This document shows positions 1 through 8,542 of a DNA stretch of 64,000 nucleotides, piece after piece. A model generated the notes under the pieces. It saw only the letters and a list, made by a program, of their open reading frames with translations, was not told the origin of the DNA and did no database searches. Numbering within the stretch: position 1 is the stretch's first letter; every line of letters begins with the position of its first letter. The stretch is from the NCBI GenBank assembly GCA_046330315.1, contig JAXLSZ010000010.1, forward strand, positions 180,387 through 244,386, read 5' to 3'. The position numbers were made by a program, and so were the translations under genes. The DNA is from JAXLSZ01 sp046330315 (GTDB taxonomy: Bacteria; Actinomycetota; Thermoleophilia; Solirubrobacterales; 70-9).

Positions 1-420
1 ATCGGCAACGCCGATCCCCAGGCACTAGTCGTGGCGACCGCGGCGGCGGCGGCCGTGGACCGGGTCGGCCTTCCCGAGTGCGCGCTGAACCTGGCCCAGG
101 CCGCCTCCTACCTGGCGCTGGCGCCGAAGTCCAACGCCACCTACGAGGCGATCTCGCGGGCCCGCGGGCTGGTCAGGCGCGACGGCGCGGCGCCGCCGCC
201 CGCCCACCTGCGGGACGCGCACTACCCCGGTGCGAAGGAGCTCGGGCGCGGCGCCGGCTACCGCTACCCCCACGACGAGGAGGGCGGGTTCGCCTCCCAG
301 GCGCTGATGCCCGAGGCCCTGCGCGGCGAGCGCATCTACGAGCCCGCATCGAGGGGATTCGAGGCCGAGCTGCGGAGGCGCATCGACGCCCTGCGCAGGG
401 CCTTCGAAGCCGCGGACTAG
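1..420 (+). CDS. rarA: Replication-associated recombination protein A, C-terminal part (5' end outside window)
   Basis: The first 139 codons read open from base 1 to a TAG at 418-420. The protein matches the C-terminal, tetramerising part of the RarA/MgsA/WRNIP1 AAA+ ATPase family. Visible family marks are the LPECALNLAQAASYLALAPKS segment, the DAHYPGAKELGRGAGYRYPH stretch and a final charged helix. The Walker motifs lie upstream of the window. RarA family proteins act at stalled replication forks together with the clamp and SSB. The start is not present, so the length cannot be judged. A strong terminator follows about 90 bp downstream. Confidence 0.88.
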   Translation: MGNADPQALVVATAAAAAVDRVGLPECALNLAQAASYLALAPKSNATYEAISRARGLVRRDGAAPPPAHLRDAHYPGAKELGRGAGYRYPHDEEGGFASQALMPEALRGERIYEPASRGFEAELRRRIDALRRAFEAAD

Positions 421-509
421 GTTTCCGCCCCTCCGACCACAACTTCTCCGGATCGCGGGTGTTCTGGAGTTCGGCTTTCCACGCTTAGCCAGGGAGAGCC
501 GACGCAGGA

Positions 510-550
510 CCGGCCGGAGGTCTGGACTGGGGGCCTCCGGCCGGCTTTTC
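510..550 (+). terminator. Rho-independent terminator after rarA
   Basis: Two perfect 11-bp arms, CCGGCCGGAGG at 510-520 and CCTCCGGCCGG at 534-544, enclose a 13-nt loop and are followed by CTTTTCCTT. The position between rarA and the aldehyde dehydrogenase promoter fits a transcription stop for the upstream unit. The rest of 421-635 holds no visible gene. Confidence 0.75.
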
Positions 551-623
551 CTTCCGCGGCCCGGGGCTTCCCTGCGGCGCCCCGGCTCCTCGGTGCGCGG
601 CCCGGCGGTTCTCTCCCGCGGCC

Positions 624-629
624 TAGAAT
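624..629 (+). promoter_or_regulatory. -10 element for a leaderless transcript (ALDH gene)
   Basis: TAGAAT lies exactly 6 nt before the ATG at 636. There is no Shine-Dalgarno sequence between. This TAnnnT-to-start spacing is the layout of leaderless actinobacterial mRNAs and it supports the choice of the 636 start. Confidence 0.55.
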
Positions 630-635
630 CGCCGC

Positions 636-2234
636 ATGTCCGGCGAGGCGGGGCATCGCGGCAGCGAGCGGGAGCCACTCGAGTCCTTCAACCCGACCAC
701 CGGGGCGCTGCTCGGATCGGTGCCCACCCTCGACCCCTCCGAGGTCCAGGCGGTGGTGGAGGACGTGGCGCGCGTCCAGCCCGCCTGGGCGGAGCTCGAC
801 CTCGGGACCAGGGCCGGCTACATGCGCCGCGCCGCCGACGTCCTGCTCGACCAGGTGGACGACCTCGCCGAGCTGCTCGCCTCCGAGCAGGGCAAGCCCC
901 GCTGCGAGGCCTACACGATGGAGCTGCTGCCGACCATCGACGCCCTGCACTGGTGCGCCGAGGCCGGCCCGGAGGTGCTCGGCGAGGAGCGGATCCGGCT
1001 CGGCCAGCCCTTCCTGGCAGGAAAGCGCGCCCGCTTCCGCTACGAGCCGATCGGCGTGGTCGGGGTGATCGCCCCCTGGAACTACCCGTGGTCGATCCCC
1101 TTCGGGGAGGTCGCGATCGCCCTGATGGCCGGCAACGGCGCCGTCCTCAAGCCGGCCAGCCTCACCCCCCTGCTCGGCGAGAGGATCCGCTCGGTCTTCG
1201 AGCGGGCCGGCTTCCCCGAGGGGCTGGTGCAGGTGGTCCACGGCAGCGGCGCGGTCGGCGAGGCCCTGGTCGCCTCGGGCGCCGGGAAGATCTTCTTCAC
1301 CGGGTCGGTCGAGGTGGGCCGCGGGGTGGGCGAGCGCTGCGCCCGGCTGCTGAAGGGATGCGTGCTGGAGCTCGGGGGAAAGGACCCGATGGTGGTCTGC
1401 GCCGACGCCGACCCGCGCAACTCGGTCGCCGGGGCCCTCTGGGGCGGCTTCGCGAACGCCGGCCAGACCTGCTCGGGGATCGAGCGGATCTACGTCGACC
1501 GGCGGATCGCCGGGCCCTTCCTCGAGGCGCTCGCCGAGCGGGCGGCGGCGCTGCGCCTCGGGGACCCGATGGAGTGGGACACCGAGGTGGGGCCGATGAC
1601 CTCGGCCGGGCAGTACGAGCAGGTCCGCGGCCTGATCGACGACGCCGTCGCCTCGGGCGCGCGGCTTCTCTGCGGCGGCCCGGCCGAGCTGCCGGGCCTC
1701 GCCGGTCGCTTCATCGCGCCCACCGTGCTAGCCGACGTCGACCACGGCATGCGCATCATGCGCGAGGAGATCTTCGGCCCGGTCCTCCCGGTCATCGCCT
1801 TCGATTCCGAGCAGGAGGCGATCGCGCTCGCCAACGACTCCGAGTTCGGCCTCGGAGCCTCGGTGTGGACCTCCGACCGGCAGAAGGGCGAGCGGATCGC
1901 CAGGCGGATCCGCGCCGGGATGGTCTGGATCAACAACCACTCCTTCACCCACGGCGCCTGCCAGTGCTCCTGGGGCGGGGTGAAGAGCTCGGGCCTCGGC
2001 CGCTCGCACTCGAAGTTCGGCCTCTACGAATGCGTGGACGTCAAGCTGCTGACCTCGGAGTCGGGGCAGGTGCGGAGCTTCTGGTGGTACCCCTACGACC
2101 GCTCCCTCGGGGAGGCGGTGCGCTCCTCGGCGCGGTTGATCTACGGGCGCGGCGGGGAGCGGGCCGAGGCCCTGCGGGAGGGCGCCGGCCCGCTGCTCCG
2201 CCTCGGCGCGCGGGTCCTCGGCCGCGGGCGCTAG
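636..2234 (+). CDS. NAD(P)-dependent aldehyde dehydrogenase
   Basis: 532 aa, within the usual ALDH superfamily size with a C-terminal extension of about 50 residues. The Rossmann segment carries APWNYPWSIPFGEVA, the general base lies in VLELGGKDP (Glu near residue 245) and the nucleophile in NAGQTCSG (Cys near residue 279). The late motif EEIFGPVLPVI is present. It should oxidise an aldehyde to the carboxylate with NAD(P)+ in the cytoplasm. Overall pattern is closest to the succinate-semialdehyde or betaine-aldehyde type, but the substrate cannot be told. The C-terminal part after residue 480 (FWWYPYDRSLGEAVRSSARLIYG) looks like that of an actinobacterial subgroup. It is monocistronic with its own -10 hexamer just before the ATG. 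Confidence 0.9.
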   Translation: MSGEAGHRGSEREPLESFNPTTGALLGSVPTLDPSEVQAVVEDVARVQPAWAELDLGTRAGYMRRAADVLLDQVDDLAELLASEQGKPRCEAYTMELLPTIDALHWCAEAGPEVLGEERIRLGQPFLAGKRARFRYEPIGVVGVIAPWNYPWSIPFGEVAIALMAGNGAVLKPASLTPLLGERIRSVFERAGFPEGLVQVVHGSGAVGEALVASGAGKIFFTGSVEVGRGVGERCARLLKGCVLELGGKDPMVVCADADPRNSVAGALWGGFANAGQTCSGIERIYVDRRIAGPFLEALAERAAALRLGDPMEWDTEVGPMTSAGQYEQVRGLIDDAVASGARLLCGGPAELPGLAGRFIAPTVLADVDHGMRIMREEIFGPVLPVIAFDSEQEAIALANDSEFGLGASVWTSDRQKGERIARRIRAGMVWINNHSFTHGACQCSWGGVKSSGLGRSHSKFGLYECVDVKLLTSESGQVRSFWWYPYDRSLGEAVRSSARLIYGRGGERAEALREGAGPLLRLGARVLGRGR

Positions 2235-2294
2235 CCGGCCCGATCCGCGCACCTCAAGGAAACGCCGATCGGCGCCGGGGCGCCGCGCAAGCGG

Positions 2295-2675
2295 TCAGCC
2301 GCCGGAGATCAACCTCGGGTTGGAGGCGTCCCCGTCGCAGATGTATCTGTGGGTGGCGAGCGCCCCCACGTAGGCCCTGAACTTGAACGGCAGCCTGCCG
2401 GGAGTCCCGCCGGGAGTGATCCTGTAGGAGCCGGTCGAGCTGGTGGTGGCACGCCCGAACACGAAGGTCTTGCCCCGGGCGTCGGTGTACCTGACCGCGA
2501 CCTTGCGGCCCGCGACGCAGGCGGCCTTCGGCGAGCTCACCTTCCCGCCGACCAGGGTCGCACCGAGCGTCACCGTGGACTTGTAGTGCGAGATCCCCGT
2601 CGCCACCGAGGCGAGCGCCGCCGCACCCAGCGCGGTGACGGCCAGCACGGCAAAGGTCGAAGCCACTCTTCTCAT
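2295..2675 (-). CDS. Small secreted protein of unknown function (paralogue of the next gene)
   Basis: 126 aa. The N-terminus is a signal peptide (MRR, then a hydrophobic core ending near ASVATG). The mature part has a KVSSPKAACVAGRKVAVRY segment and a second Cys near the C-terminus (RYICDGD), which could form a disulfide. A transthyretin- or carboxypeptidase-regulatory-like small beta fold is plausible from the pattern of short strands, but I do not recognise a named family. GGAGGCAGG sits just before the ATG, supporting this start. It is adjacent to and in the same orientation as a related gene, which suggests tandem duplication. Confidence 0.6.
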   Translation of the reverse strand: MRRVASTFAVLAVTALGAAALASVATGISHYKSTVTLGATLVGGKVSSPKAACVAGRKVAVRYTDARGKTFVFGRATTSSTGSYRITPGGTPGRLPFKFRAYVGALATHRYICDGDASNPRLISGG

Positions 2676-2767
2676 CCTGCCTCCGATTCCGAGTTCGTGC
2701 CGGGGGCGGTCCCCGGCCTGATGACCGGGAGAGTAACGGCGGGCGGGGCCGGGCCCCTGAGCCGGGC

Positions 2768-3169
2768 CTAGATGCCGGCGCCGACCACCCTCGAGCGGGC
2801 CGCCCGGCAGACGTAGAGCGTCCCGGCCGCCCCCTCGCTGTGGCGACGGACCCTCGCGTAGAAGCGCGCGAGGGAGATCCCGGCCGAGCCCTGCGGGACG
2901 ATCCGCCAGCGCCCGTGGCGATCCGTGGTGTCGGCGCCGATCACCTGGTCACGACCACCGGAGACGACTCGCTTGAGCTTCACCGTGCGCTTTTCCACGC
3001 AGCCCGGGTTTGGCGAGGTCACCTTCCCGTGGAAGACGAGGGAGCGGCTCTGGATCGTCACCCCGGAGGGGATCCGCACGATCTTCGTGCCCGTCGCCAC
3101 CGAGGCGAGCGCCAGCGCAACCAGCGCCAGCGCGGCGGCGATCGCGGCACCCCTGGCCGGGACCCTCAT
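2768..3169 (-). CDS. Small secreted protein of unknown function (tandem paralogue)
   Basis: 133 aa from the ATG at 3169. A TTG five codons upstream is less likely because AAGGG lies 7 nt before the ATG. A signal peptide ends near ASVATGTK. The mature part shares the pattern KVTSPNPGCVEKRTVKLKR with the neighbouring 2295-2675 product (KVSSPKAACVAGRKVAVRY), and both have a late TLYVC/RYIC cysteine. The shared ASVATG cleavage region and cysteine spacing support common origin. Function unknown; location is predicted extracytoplasmic. Confidence 0.6.
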   Translation of the reverse strand: MRVPARGAAIAAALALVALALASVATGTKIVRIPSGVTIQSRSLVFHGKVTSPNPGCVEKRTVKLKRVVSGGRDQVIGADTTDRHGRWRIVPQGSAGISLARFYARVRRHSEGAAGTLYVCRAARSRVVGAGI

Positions 3170-3221
3170 CGCCGGCCCTTGCACCCACAGTCGCAGACCC
3201 CGGGCATGGCGGCTGCGGCCA

Positions 3222-3752
3222 TCAGTCCTCGACGATCCCGATGCCGACCGACCTGACCCGCCCCGAGCGCTTCCCGATCACGAAGTCCGTGACCCGGGTG
3301 AAGGGGCTGAAGTCGCCGACGTAGCAGTGGCGGATCCCGAACTCGCGCTTGCAGGTCACGTTGCGGACCCTCGCCTCGACCTGCGCCTGGGTGGAGCCGA
3401 CCCCGATGCCCCGCGCCGTGCGCTCGTGGCGATCGGTGGTCCGCATCGCGTAGACCCTCGAGCTCGGCTTTCGGCCCAGGAAGTGGATCCAGGTCTTCGC
3501 GTAGCGGTACTCGGCGTCATCGCCGCCGGAGAAGGGATCGGGCACCACCCGCTTGGCATCGGGGGGGCCGAGCTTGCCGACCACGCGCTTCTTCTTCATC
3601 AGCAGCCGCACCCCGATCATCCCCCGCTGGGGGACGATGCGGGCCTCGGCGGCGGGGACGGCGGCGAGGAGGAGGAGCGCCAGGGCGGCGGCGAGCGCGG
3701 GCAGCGCCAGCCGGCGGAGGGCCGGGCGCCGGAGGAGGGGGAGGGAGTCCAT
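3222..3752 (-). CDS. Secreted protein of unknown function
   Basis: 176 aa from the ATG at 3752. A GTG three codons earlier is possible, but TAGGTT lies exactly 7 nt before this ATG. An arginine-rich n-region and a long Ala/Leu core ending PAAEARI form a signal peptide. The mature part begins with a basic MKKKRVVGKLGPPD motif and continues with a GVGSTQAQVEARV segment, which recalls small outer-layer or periplasmic proteins with a SmpA/BamE-like helix-strand pattern. Two Cys (VTCKREFGIRHCYVGD) could pair. I do not recognise a family with confidence. It is the third consecutive small secreted protein on this strand. Confidence 0.6.
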   Translation of the reverse strand: MDSLPLLRRPALRRLALPALAAALALLLLAAVPAAEARIVPQRGMIGVRLLMKKKRVVGKLGPPDAKRVVPDPFSGGDDAEYRYAKTWIHFLGRKPSSRVYAMRTTDRHERTARGIGVGSTQAQVEARVRNVTCKREFGIRHCYVGDFSPFTRVTDFVIGKRSGRVRSVGIGIVED

Positions 3753-3759
3753 GGACACC

Positions 3760-3765
3760 AACCTA
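3760..3765 (-). promoter_or_regulatory. -10 element for a leaderless transcript
   Basis: TAGGTT on the minus strand lies 7 nt before the ATG at 3752, with no ribosome-binding site between. Same layout as other starts in this window. Confidence 0.45.
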
Positions 3766-3937
3766 CCCGGTGGCGCGGCGCGCCCGCATCCGTAGTCCCC
3801 CGCACGCCCCGGCGGGCCCCGGACCGGCCGCGGCGGACCGGCGGCGCCGGGATCTCGGCCCGCCGGGTCGCATTCCGAGCACCAACCGGGTGACCGGCCG
3901 CACGCCGGCGGGCGGGAGCGGCGACAATTGGCCGCCT

Positions 3938-4690
3938 GTGGACGAGGACCCCGGACACGACGGCGGCGAGCGCGCTGCGGGCGGCGGCGGCGCCCTGGCG
4001 GTCGCCGGCCTGCGACGCGACTACGGCGAGAGGACCGCGCTGGAGGGGGTCCAGTTCGAGCTTGCCGAGGGCGAAACCCTGGCCGTGCTGGGCCCCAACG
4101 GGTCCGGGAAGACCACCCTGCTGCGCGTCCTGGCGACCCTGCTGCGCCCCAGCGCCGGAGAGGTCAGGGTGCTCGGCTGCTCGCTTCCCGGCGAGGCCTG
4201 GAGGCTGCGCGGGCGGATCGGCTACCTCGGGCACCGCCCGCTTCTCTACCGCGATCTGAGCGGGACCGAGAACCTGCGCTTCGCGGCCCGCCTCCACGGG
4301 ATCCCCCGCGAGACGGCGGAGCGGCGGGTGTCCCGGCTGCTCGAGGCGATGGGCATGGCCGGCCGCGCGAACGACCGGGTCTCCTCGCTCTCGGCGGGCA
4401 TGCAGCAGCGGCTCGCGGTCTGCCGCTCCGTCCTTCACGAGCCCGCCCTGCTGCTGCTCGACGAGCCCGACTCGAACCTCGACGCCGAGGGCAGGGAGCT
4501 GGCCCGCGGACTGCTCGGGGCCGGCCTCGGGCTGACCAGGGTCCTGGTCACCCACGACCCCGAGCGGGTGCTGCCCGAGGCCGACCGCGCGCTGCTGCTC
4601 GGCCACGGCGGGGTGCCGCTCAGCGAGGGGCCCGCCGCGGCGCTCGACCCCGGCGCCGCCCGCGCCGCCGCGGCGGGAGCGCCCGCGTGA
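3938..4690 (+). CDS. ccmA: Heme exporter ATP-binding protein CcmA
   Basis: 250 aa from the GTG at 3938; the open frame extends further upstream but without family similarity. Walker A is LGPNGSGKTT, the ABC signature is SSLSAGMQQR, Walker B is LLLLDEPDSNLD, and the H-loop is VTHDP. Length and pattern fit CcmA, the ATPase of the CcmABCD transporter that supplies heme to CcmE in system I cytochrome c maturation. It is followed with a 4-bp overlap by a CcmB-type permease, then CcmC, so the assignment rests on context as much as on the ABC motifs. It is the first gene of a long operon that continues into heme biosynthesis. The 176 bp upstream hold no other gene. Confidence 0.85.
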   Translation: MDEDPGHDGGERAAGGGGALAVAGLRRDYGERTALEGVQFELAEGETLAVLGPNGSGKTTLLRVLATLLRPSAGEVRVLGCSLPGEAWRLRGRIGYLGHRPLLYRDLSGTENLRFAARLHGIPRETAERRVSRLLEAMGMAGRANDRVSSLSAGMQQRLAVCRSVLHEPALLLLDEPDSNLDAEGRELARGLLGAGLGLTRVLVTHDPERVLPEADRALLLGHGGVPLSEGPAAALDPGAARAAAAGAPA

Positions 4691-5367
4691 CCCCCGCGTC
4701 CGAAGCCTTCCGGGCGATCCTCGCCAAGGACCTGCGCACCGAGCTGCGCACCCTGCGCTCGCTCTCGGCGATGGCCCTCTTCGCGGTCACCGCCTTCGTG
4801 ATCTTCCGCTTCGGGCTCGACCGCACGAGCCTCTCGGGCAGCCTCGCCGCAGGGGTGCTCTTCTCGACGCTCCTCTTCGCCGCGATCCTCGGGATCAACC
4901 GGCTGTTCGTCGCCGAGCGCGAGGAGGGCGGGTTCGACGCGATCCGCCTCGCCCCGATCGACCGCACCGTCCTCTTCGCCTCCAAGGCCGCCGCCCTGAT
5001 CGTCTACATGCTGGTCCTGGAGGCGATCGCGGTCCCCGTCTTCGCGCTCTTCTTCCTCGACTCCCCCGCCGCCCTGGCGCCGCTGTGCCTGGTCCTGGCG
5101 CTGACCGACGTCGGCCTCGCGGTGACCGGTGCGCTGATCTCCTCGATGGCCGTCAACTCGCGGGCCCGGGACCTCCTCGTCCCGCTGGTGCTGCTGCCGC
5201 TCGTCGTGCCGCTGATGATCGCGGCGACCGGCGCCGCCGATCCGCTGCTCGAGGCGGGCGGTCCCTCCTACCACCGGTTCGGCACGTGGCTGGGGATGCT
5301 GGCTCTATACGATCTGGTCTTCGGGCTGGTCGGATACGCGGTGTTCGATTTCCTCCTCGAGGACTGA
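4687..5367 (+). CDS. ccmB: Heme exporter membrane protein CcmB
   Basis: 226 aa starting at a GTG that overlaps the ccmA stop by 4 bp. About six hydrophobic segments are visible (for example the stretches around residues 33-45, 55-75, 105-125, 130-155, 162-180 and 200-220). The N-terminal FRAILAKDLRTELRTLRSL segment and the ERE-GGFDAIRLAPI loop are typical of CcmB. It is the channel subunit paired with CcmA. The start is set by the overlap with ccmA; no other start gives an intact first helix. Confidence 0.85.
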   Translation: MTPASEAFRAILAKDLRTELRTLRSLSAMALFAVTAFVIFRFGLDRTSLSGSLAAGVLFSTLLFAAILGINRLFVAEREEGGFDAIRLAPIDRTVLFASKAAALIVYMLVLEAIAVPVFALFFLDSPAALAPLCLVLALTDVGLAVTGALISSMAVNSRARDLLVPLVLLPLVVPLMIAATGAADPLLEAGGPSYHRFGTWLGMLALYDLVFGLVGYAVFDFLLED

Positions 5368-5392
5368 CCCCGGGCCGCCGGCCCCAGCGGAC

Positions 5393-6121
5393 ATGTACGG
5401 CAACGGCCTCAAGGGACTAGCTATCGCCACCGTCGCGACCGTCAGCGTCGCGATGGCCCTGGTCTTCTTCTACGCGCCGATGGACGCCGACCAGGGCTTC
5501 GTGCAGAAGATCTTCTACCTGCACGTGCCGCTGGCGATCGTCGCCCTGCTCGGCTTCATCGTCGGGGGCTACCACGCGATCCGCCACCTGCAGACCGGCG
5601 ACCGCCGCTTCGACGCGCGCTCCTACGTCTCGATCCACATCTCGATCGTCTTCGGCACCGCCGTCCTCGTCACCGGCTCGATCTGGGCGAAGGCCTCCTG
5701 GGGGCACTGGTGGGTCTGGGACGAGCCCACTCTGGTCAGCTTCCTGATCGTCTTCCTGCTCTACGCGACCTACTACCCGTTCCGCTACGCGATCGAGGAC
5801 CCCGAGCGCCAGGCGCGCTACGCCTCCGTCTTCGCGGTCACGGCCGGCGCCTTCGTGCCCCTCAACTTCCTCGCGGTGCGCCTTGCCCAGAGCCTCGTGC
5901 ACCCCCGGGTCTTCGCCGCCACCGGAGGGGGGCTGCCGGCCTCGATGATGCTCACCTTCTTGGTCTCTCTCGCCGGGATGGCGCTGCTCTGGGCGACCAT
6001 GGTCCGCTTCGAGCTGACCGCGAAGAGCGTGCGCGGCCAGGTGCGCAGGCTGCGGCGGGCGGTCGACACCGGCGCCCCGGCGGACTCCCCGCGGCCGCGG
6101 GTCGCCCCCGAGGTGAGCTGA
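5393..6121 (+). CDS. ccmC: Heme handling protein CcmC
   Basis: 242 aa with six membrane segments. The tryptophan-rich heme-binding signature is present as KASWGHWWVWDEP, and the flanking conserved histidines occur in FYLHVPLA and the later LVHPRV loop. CcmC binds heme on the outer face of the membrane and loads it onto CcmE. The gene lies 25 bp after ccmB. Its last codons overlap the next small gene by one base (TGATG). A C-terminal cytoplasmic tail of about 35 residues is rich in Arg and Pro and is unlikely to be conserved. Confidence 0.9.
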   Translation: MYGNGLKGLAIATVATVSVAMALVFFYAPMDADQGFVQKIFYLHVPLAIVALLGFIVGGYHAIRHLQTGDRRFDARSYVSIHISIVFGTAVLVTGSIWAKASWGHWWVWDEPTLVSFLIVFLLYATYYPFRYAIEDPERQARYASVFAVTAGAFVPLNFLAVRLAQSLVHPRVFAATGGGLPASMMLTFLVSLAGMALLWATMVRFELTAKSVRGQVRRLRRAVDTGAPADSPRPRVAPEVS

Positions 6122-6303
6122 TGCTGCCCCTCGCGCTCGGCCCCGCGCTGCCCTCCGGGGAGGCCTCGAAGTACGTCGCCGGCGCCTACGTCGTCTTCCT
6201 GGTCCTGCTGCTGATCTACGTGGCGATCATGGCGGCCAGGCTGCAGCGGATCGAGCGGGAGCTGCGGGAGCTCGCCGACCGCGCCGAGGAGTCGGGGCGC
6301 TGA
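6121..6303 (+). CDS. CcmD-like small membrane protein
   Basis: 60 aa. One hydrophobic segment (about residues 18-38, YVAGAYVVFLVLLLIYVAIM) is followed by a charged, likely coiled tail (RLQRIERELRELADRAEE). This is the shape of CcmD, a single-pass subunit that helps release holo-CcmE from CcmABC. Both ends overlap neighbours by one base (TGATG), ccmC before and hemA after, so translation is almost certainly coupled. CcmD sequences are poorly conserved, so the call rests on position, size and topology. Confidence 0.7.
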   Translation: MLPLALGPALPSGEASKYVAGAYVVFLVLLLIYVAIMAARLQRIERELRELADRAEESGR

Positions 6304-7640
6304 TGTCGGAGCTGCTCGCGCTCGGCGTCTCCCACAAGACGGCCCCCCTGGAGCTGCGCGAGCGGCTGGCGCTCCCAGAGGGCCGAGCGGTCGGCGCGCT
6401 GGCCGAGCTGACCGGCTCCGAGCAGGTGCGCGAGGCGGCGGCGATATCCACCTGCAACCGGACCGAGCTCTACCTGGTGGCCACCGACCCGGTCGAGGCC
6501 GAGTCGGTTGCGCTCGGCGTCCTCTCCCGCGAGGCGGAGATCCGCCCCACCGAGCTGCTCGGCCACCTCTACTCGCTGCGATCGCGCGAGGCGGCCCGCC
6601 ACCTCTTCAGGGTCACCGCCGGGCTGGACTCGATGATCCTCGGCGAGGCCGAGATCCAGGGCCAGGTCAAGCGCGCCTACGAGCTGGCGCTGGTCGAGGG
6701 CGCCACCGGCCCGGTCCTCAACCGCCTCTTCCGCGGCGCCCTGGGCGCCGGCGGCAGGGCGCGGGACGAGACGGGGATCAGCGAGAAGGGCCTCTCGATC
6801 CCCTCGGTGGCGGTCGAGCTGGCCCAGCGAAGCCTCGGCGACCTGGGGCGCCGGCGGGTGCTGGTGATCGGCGCCGGGGAGTCGGCGGAGCTGGTCGCCC
6901 GGGCCCTGGTCGCCCGGGGCGTCTCCACGGTGTTCATCGCCAACCGCCGCTACGACCGGGCAATCGGGCTGGCCCAGCGGTTCGACGGGTCCGCGGTCCG
7001 CTTCGACGAGCTCCCCTCCGAGCTGGGCGAGGCCGACATGGTCGTCTCGGCGACCAACTCCCCGCACCACATCGTCGAGCCTGACGAGCTCGCCCACGTC
7101 ATGGAGGGCCGCCCGGGCCGCCAGCTGCTGATCGTGGACATCGCCGTGCCCCGCGACGTCGACCCGGTCTGCCGCGAGATCCCCGGCGTCAGCCTCCATG
7201 ACGTGGACGACGTGCAGAAGGCGCTGGAGCGCAACGTCAGCGGCCGCGAGGCGGAGGCCAAGCGGGCCGAGGGAATCCTCGAGTCCGAGCTGGTGCGCTT
7301 CGACGCCTGGCTCGCCTCGCTGGAGGTGGTGCCGACCGTGGCCGCGCTCCGGGAGCGCGGCGAGGAGGTGGTCCGCAGGGTGCTGGCCGAGAACGAGGGT
7401 CGCTGGGAGCGGCTCTCCGAGGCCGACCGGGAGCGGATCTCGAAGATGGCGCGGGCGATCGCCGGGCGGCTGCTCCACGAGCCGACCCTCCGCATCAAGC
7501 GCTCGGCGGGGACCGACGACGCCTACCTCTACGTCAACGCGCTGCGGGTCCTCTTCGGCCTCGATGCGGAGAACGAGCCCTCCTCGGAGCGCGATGCCAG
7601 CGTGACCCCGCTGCGCCGCAAGGGCCGCGAGTCGGCCTGA
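6303..7640 (+). CDS. hemA: Glutamyl-tRNA reductase
   Basis: 445 aa. It reduces glutamyl-tRNA(Glu) to glutamate-1-semialdehyde with NADPH, the first step of the C5 route to tetrapyrroles. The catalytic cysteine is in ISTCNRTELYLV near residue 50. The NADPH-binding domain shows VLVIGAGESAELVARAL, and the C-terminal dimerisation domain is the long helical region from residue 310. The GLDSMILGEAEIQGQVKRAY block is the family signature. The ATG overlaps the preceding stop by one base. Full-length for the family. Confidence 0.96.
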   Translation: MSELLALGVSHKTAPLELRERLALPEGRAVGALAELTGSEQVREAAAISTCNRTELYLVATDPVEAESVALGVLSREAEIRPTELLGHLYSLRSREAARHLFRVTAGLDSMILGEAEIQGQVKRAYELALVEGATGPVLNRLFRGALGAGGRARDETGISEKGLSIPSVAVELAQRSLGDLGRRRVLVIGAGESAELVARALVARGVSTVFIANRRYDRAIGLAQRFDGSAVRFDELPSELGEADMVVSATNSPHHIVEPDELAHVMEGRPGRQLLIVDIAVPRDVDPVCREIPGVSLHDVDDVQKALERNVSGREAEAKRAEGILESELVRFDAWLASLEVVPTVAALRERGEEVVRRVLAENEGRWERLSEADRERISKMARAIAGRLLHEPTLRIKRSAGTDDAYLYVNALRVLFGLDAENEPSSERDASVTPLRRKGRESA

Positions 7641-7648
7641 GCCGGCCG

Positions 7649-8542
7649 GTGCCGCTCCGCCTGGCAACCAGGGGAAGCGCCCTCGCGCTGGCGCAGGCCG
7701 GCGGCGTCGCGGAGATGCTCGGCGGCGCGGAGCTGGTCGAGGTCGCCTCGGGGGGCGAGCCCGGGGACAAGTCGCGGTTCGTCCGTGGCGTCGAGCGGGC
7801 GGTGCTCGAGGGGGCGGCCGATCTCGGGGTCCACTCGGCCAAGGACCTGCCGGCGGGGATGCCGGAGGAGCTGATGATCGCCGGCGTGCCGGCCAGGGAG
7901 GACCCCTGCGACGCCTGGGTCGGGCCCGCGGCGAGCCTGGACGAGGTGCCGCGGGGGGCGCGGGTGGGCACCGCGAGCCTGCGGCGCCGCTCCCAGCTTC
8001 TCGCGATCCGGCCCGACCTCGCCCTCGCCGAGCTTCACGGCAACGTGGACACCCGGCTGGGGCGCCTGGGCAACGGGGACTTCGACGCCGTCGTGCTCGC
8101 CGGCGCGGGCCTGCGGAGGCTGGGCCGCGAGGCCGAGATCTCCTTCCGGCTGGCCGACCGCCAGATGCTCCCGGCGGCCGGGCAGGGCGCCCTGGTCCTG
8201 CAGGCGCGCCGCGACGAGGCGGCGACGCTCGCGGCATGCGCGGCGATCAGCGACCCGTCCTCGCTCCTGGAGCTGACCGCCGAGCGGGCGGCGATCGGCG
8301 TGCTCGGAGCGGACTGCTCGAGCCCGGTCGCCGTCCGGGCCAGGGCGGGCGCCGGCGGGCTCTCGGTGGAAGGGTACGCAGGCCTTCCCGACGGCAGCCG
8401 CTGGGTCCGCGAGAGCCTGGTGGACGGCGGCGGGGACGCCGCGGCCGCCGGCCGGCGCCTCGGCGAGGCGCTGCTCGGGGCCGGCGCGGGCGAGCTGCTC
8501 GAGCGCGCCGCCGCGGCCCGTCCCCCCGGAGGGAAGGCGTGA
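7649..8542 (+). CDS. hemC: Porphobilinogen deaminase (hydroxymethylbilane synthase)
   Basis: 297 aa from a GTG 8 bp after hemA. It assembles four porphobilinogens into hydroxymethylbilane. The N-terminal LRLATRGSALALAQA, the VHSAKDLPAGMP block and the RRRSQLLAIRPDL block are family marks. The dipyrromethane cofactor attaches to the Cys in GVLGADCSSPVAVRA. The protein is slightly short at the N-terminal side of domain 2, but all active-site blocks are present. It overlaps the following gene by 4 bp. Confidence 0.95.
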   Translation: MPLRLATRGSALALAQAGGVAEMLGGAELVEVASGGEPGDKSRFVRGVERAVLEGAADLGVHSAKDLPAGMPEELMIAGVPAREDPCDAWVGPAASLDEVPRGARVGTASLRRRSQLLAIRPDLALAELHGNVDTRLGRLGNGDFDAVVLAGAGLRRLGREAEISFRLADRQMLPAAGQGALVLQARRDEAATLAACAAISDPSSLLELTAERAAIGVLGADCSSPVAVRARAGAGGLSVEGYAGLPDGSRWVRESLVDGGGDAAAAGRRLGEALLGAGAGELLERAAAARPPGGKA

